Of a DNA stretch of 64,000 bases, positions 63,916-64,000 are shown in pieces. This DNA comes from Paramoeba atlantica. Its lineage: Eukaryota; Discosea. The notes below the pieces were generated by a model. It had not been told where the DNA came from and ran no database searches. It saw only the letters and a program-made list of their open reading frames with translations. Each line of letters begins with the position of its first letter. Position 1 is the first letter of the stretch. The position numbers and the translations under genes are program-made. The stretch lies in NCBI GenBank assembly GCA_977017575.1, contig CDRNVI010000027.1, positions 1 to 64,000 of the forward strand. The letters run 5' to 3'.

Positions 63916-63972
63916 CAACAAGGTACAGAAACTGTATCAACAAGGTACAGAAACTGTAGCTTTATCGTTAAC
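63916..63972 (-). other. Full-length plus truncated spliced-leader relics in tandem
   Basis: Minus strand: GTTAACGATAAAGCTACAGT then TTCTGTACCTTGTTG (63972-63938), followed directly by ATACAGTTTCTGTACCTTGT with TG (63937-63916), then the 5' UTR and ATG of the MVLTRSKAK frame. The first copy is the longest SL-like match in the window and resembles the diplonemid SL exon, including AACGAT and AAAGCTACAG. Confidence 0.75.
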
Positions 63973-64000
63973 GCCGCTGTTTTTTTCTTTTTTTTTCTTC

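Overview
The window looks like a piece of a large, repeat-rich nuclear genome from a euglenozoan, most likely a diplonemid or a relative of the kinetoplastids. Three things point there. First, many copies of a sequence ending CAGTTTCTGTACCTTGTTG occur at the 5' side of retroelement genes; this closely resembles the 3' half of the spliced-leader (SL) exon of kinetoplastids and diplonemids (recalled from the literature, not searched). Second, a three-ORF tyrosine-recombinase retroelement has the order ORF1 - recombinase - RT/RNase H, as in VIPER of trypanosomatids. Third, the LINEs carry a restriction-like endonuclease (RLE), the type used by the kinetoplastid CRE/SLACS/CZAR elements. No rRNA, tRNA, CRISPR array or bacterial-type operon was seen.

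Layout. 0-9.3 kb: remnants of Tc1/mariner-like transposons, MITEs, two minisatellites, and a 2.2-kb TIR element that carries a helix-turn-helix protein and a Ulp1-like protease. 9.3-14.6 kb: one almost pure tetranucleotide array of 5.3 kb. 14.7-20.7 kb: nested MITEs, then a LINE on the minus strand broken by a SINE, by an SL-headed insertion and by a fold-back, and joined to a truncated transposase. 21.9-24.9 kb: the only stretch that looks like ordinary host genes, namely a four-helix membrane protein, serine hydroxymethyltransferase, and a poly-Ser protein. 24.9-31.3 kb: SINEs with a recurring covarying hairpin, palindrome-ended composite elements, an 18-bp minisatellite, and GC-rich tracts headed by SL relics. 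31.4-46.5 kb: an RLE LINE split by a complete Tc1-like element, transposase relics, repeated leaders and many RLE fragments. 46.4-50.7 kb: the VIPER-like element between perfect 80-bp direct repeats. 50.6-62.4 kb: three RLE LINEs, two almost intact and one split by another LINE. 62.5-64 kb: SL-headed LINE 5' fragments.

How the parts fit. Most DNA derives from three retroelement groups (RLE LINEs, a LINE without a visible endonuclease, a VIPER-like element), their SINE-like partners, and several TA-target DNA transposon families. Several nestings can be proved from target-site duplications, and in these cases removing the insertion restores the reading frame. The SL relics imply that retroelement mRNAs were trans-spliced and then copied back into the genome. 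The most novel item is the hairpin module shared by SINEs and LINE leaders, whose stems covary across about a dozen copies.
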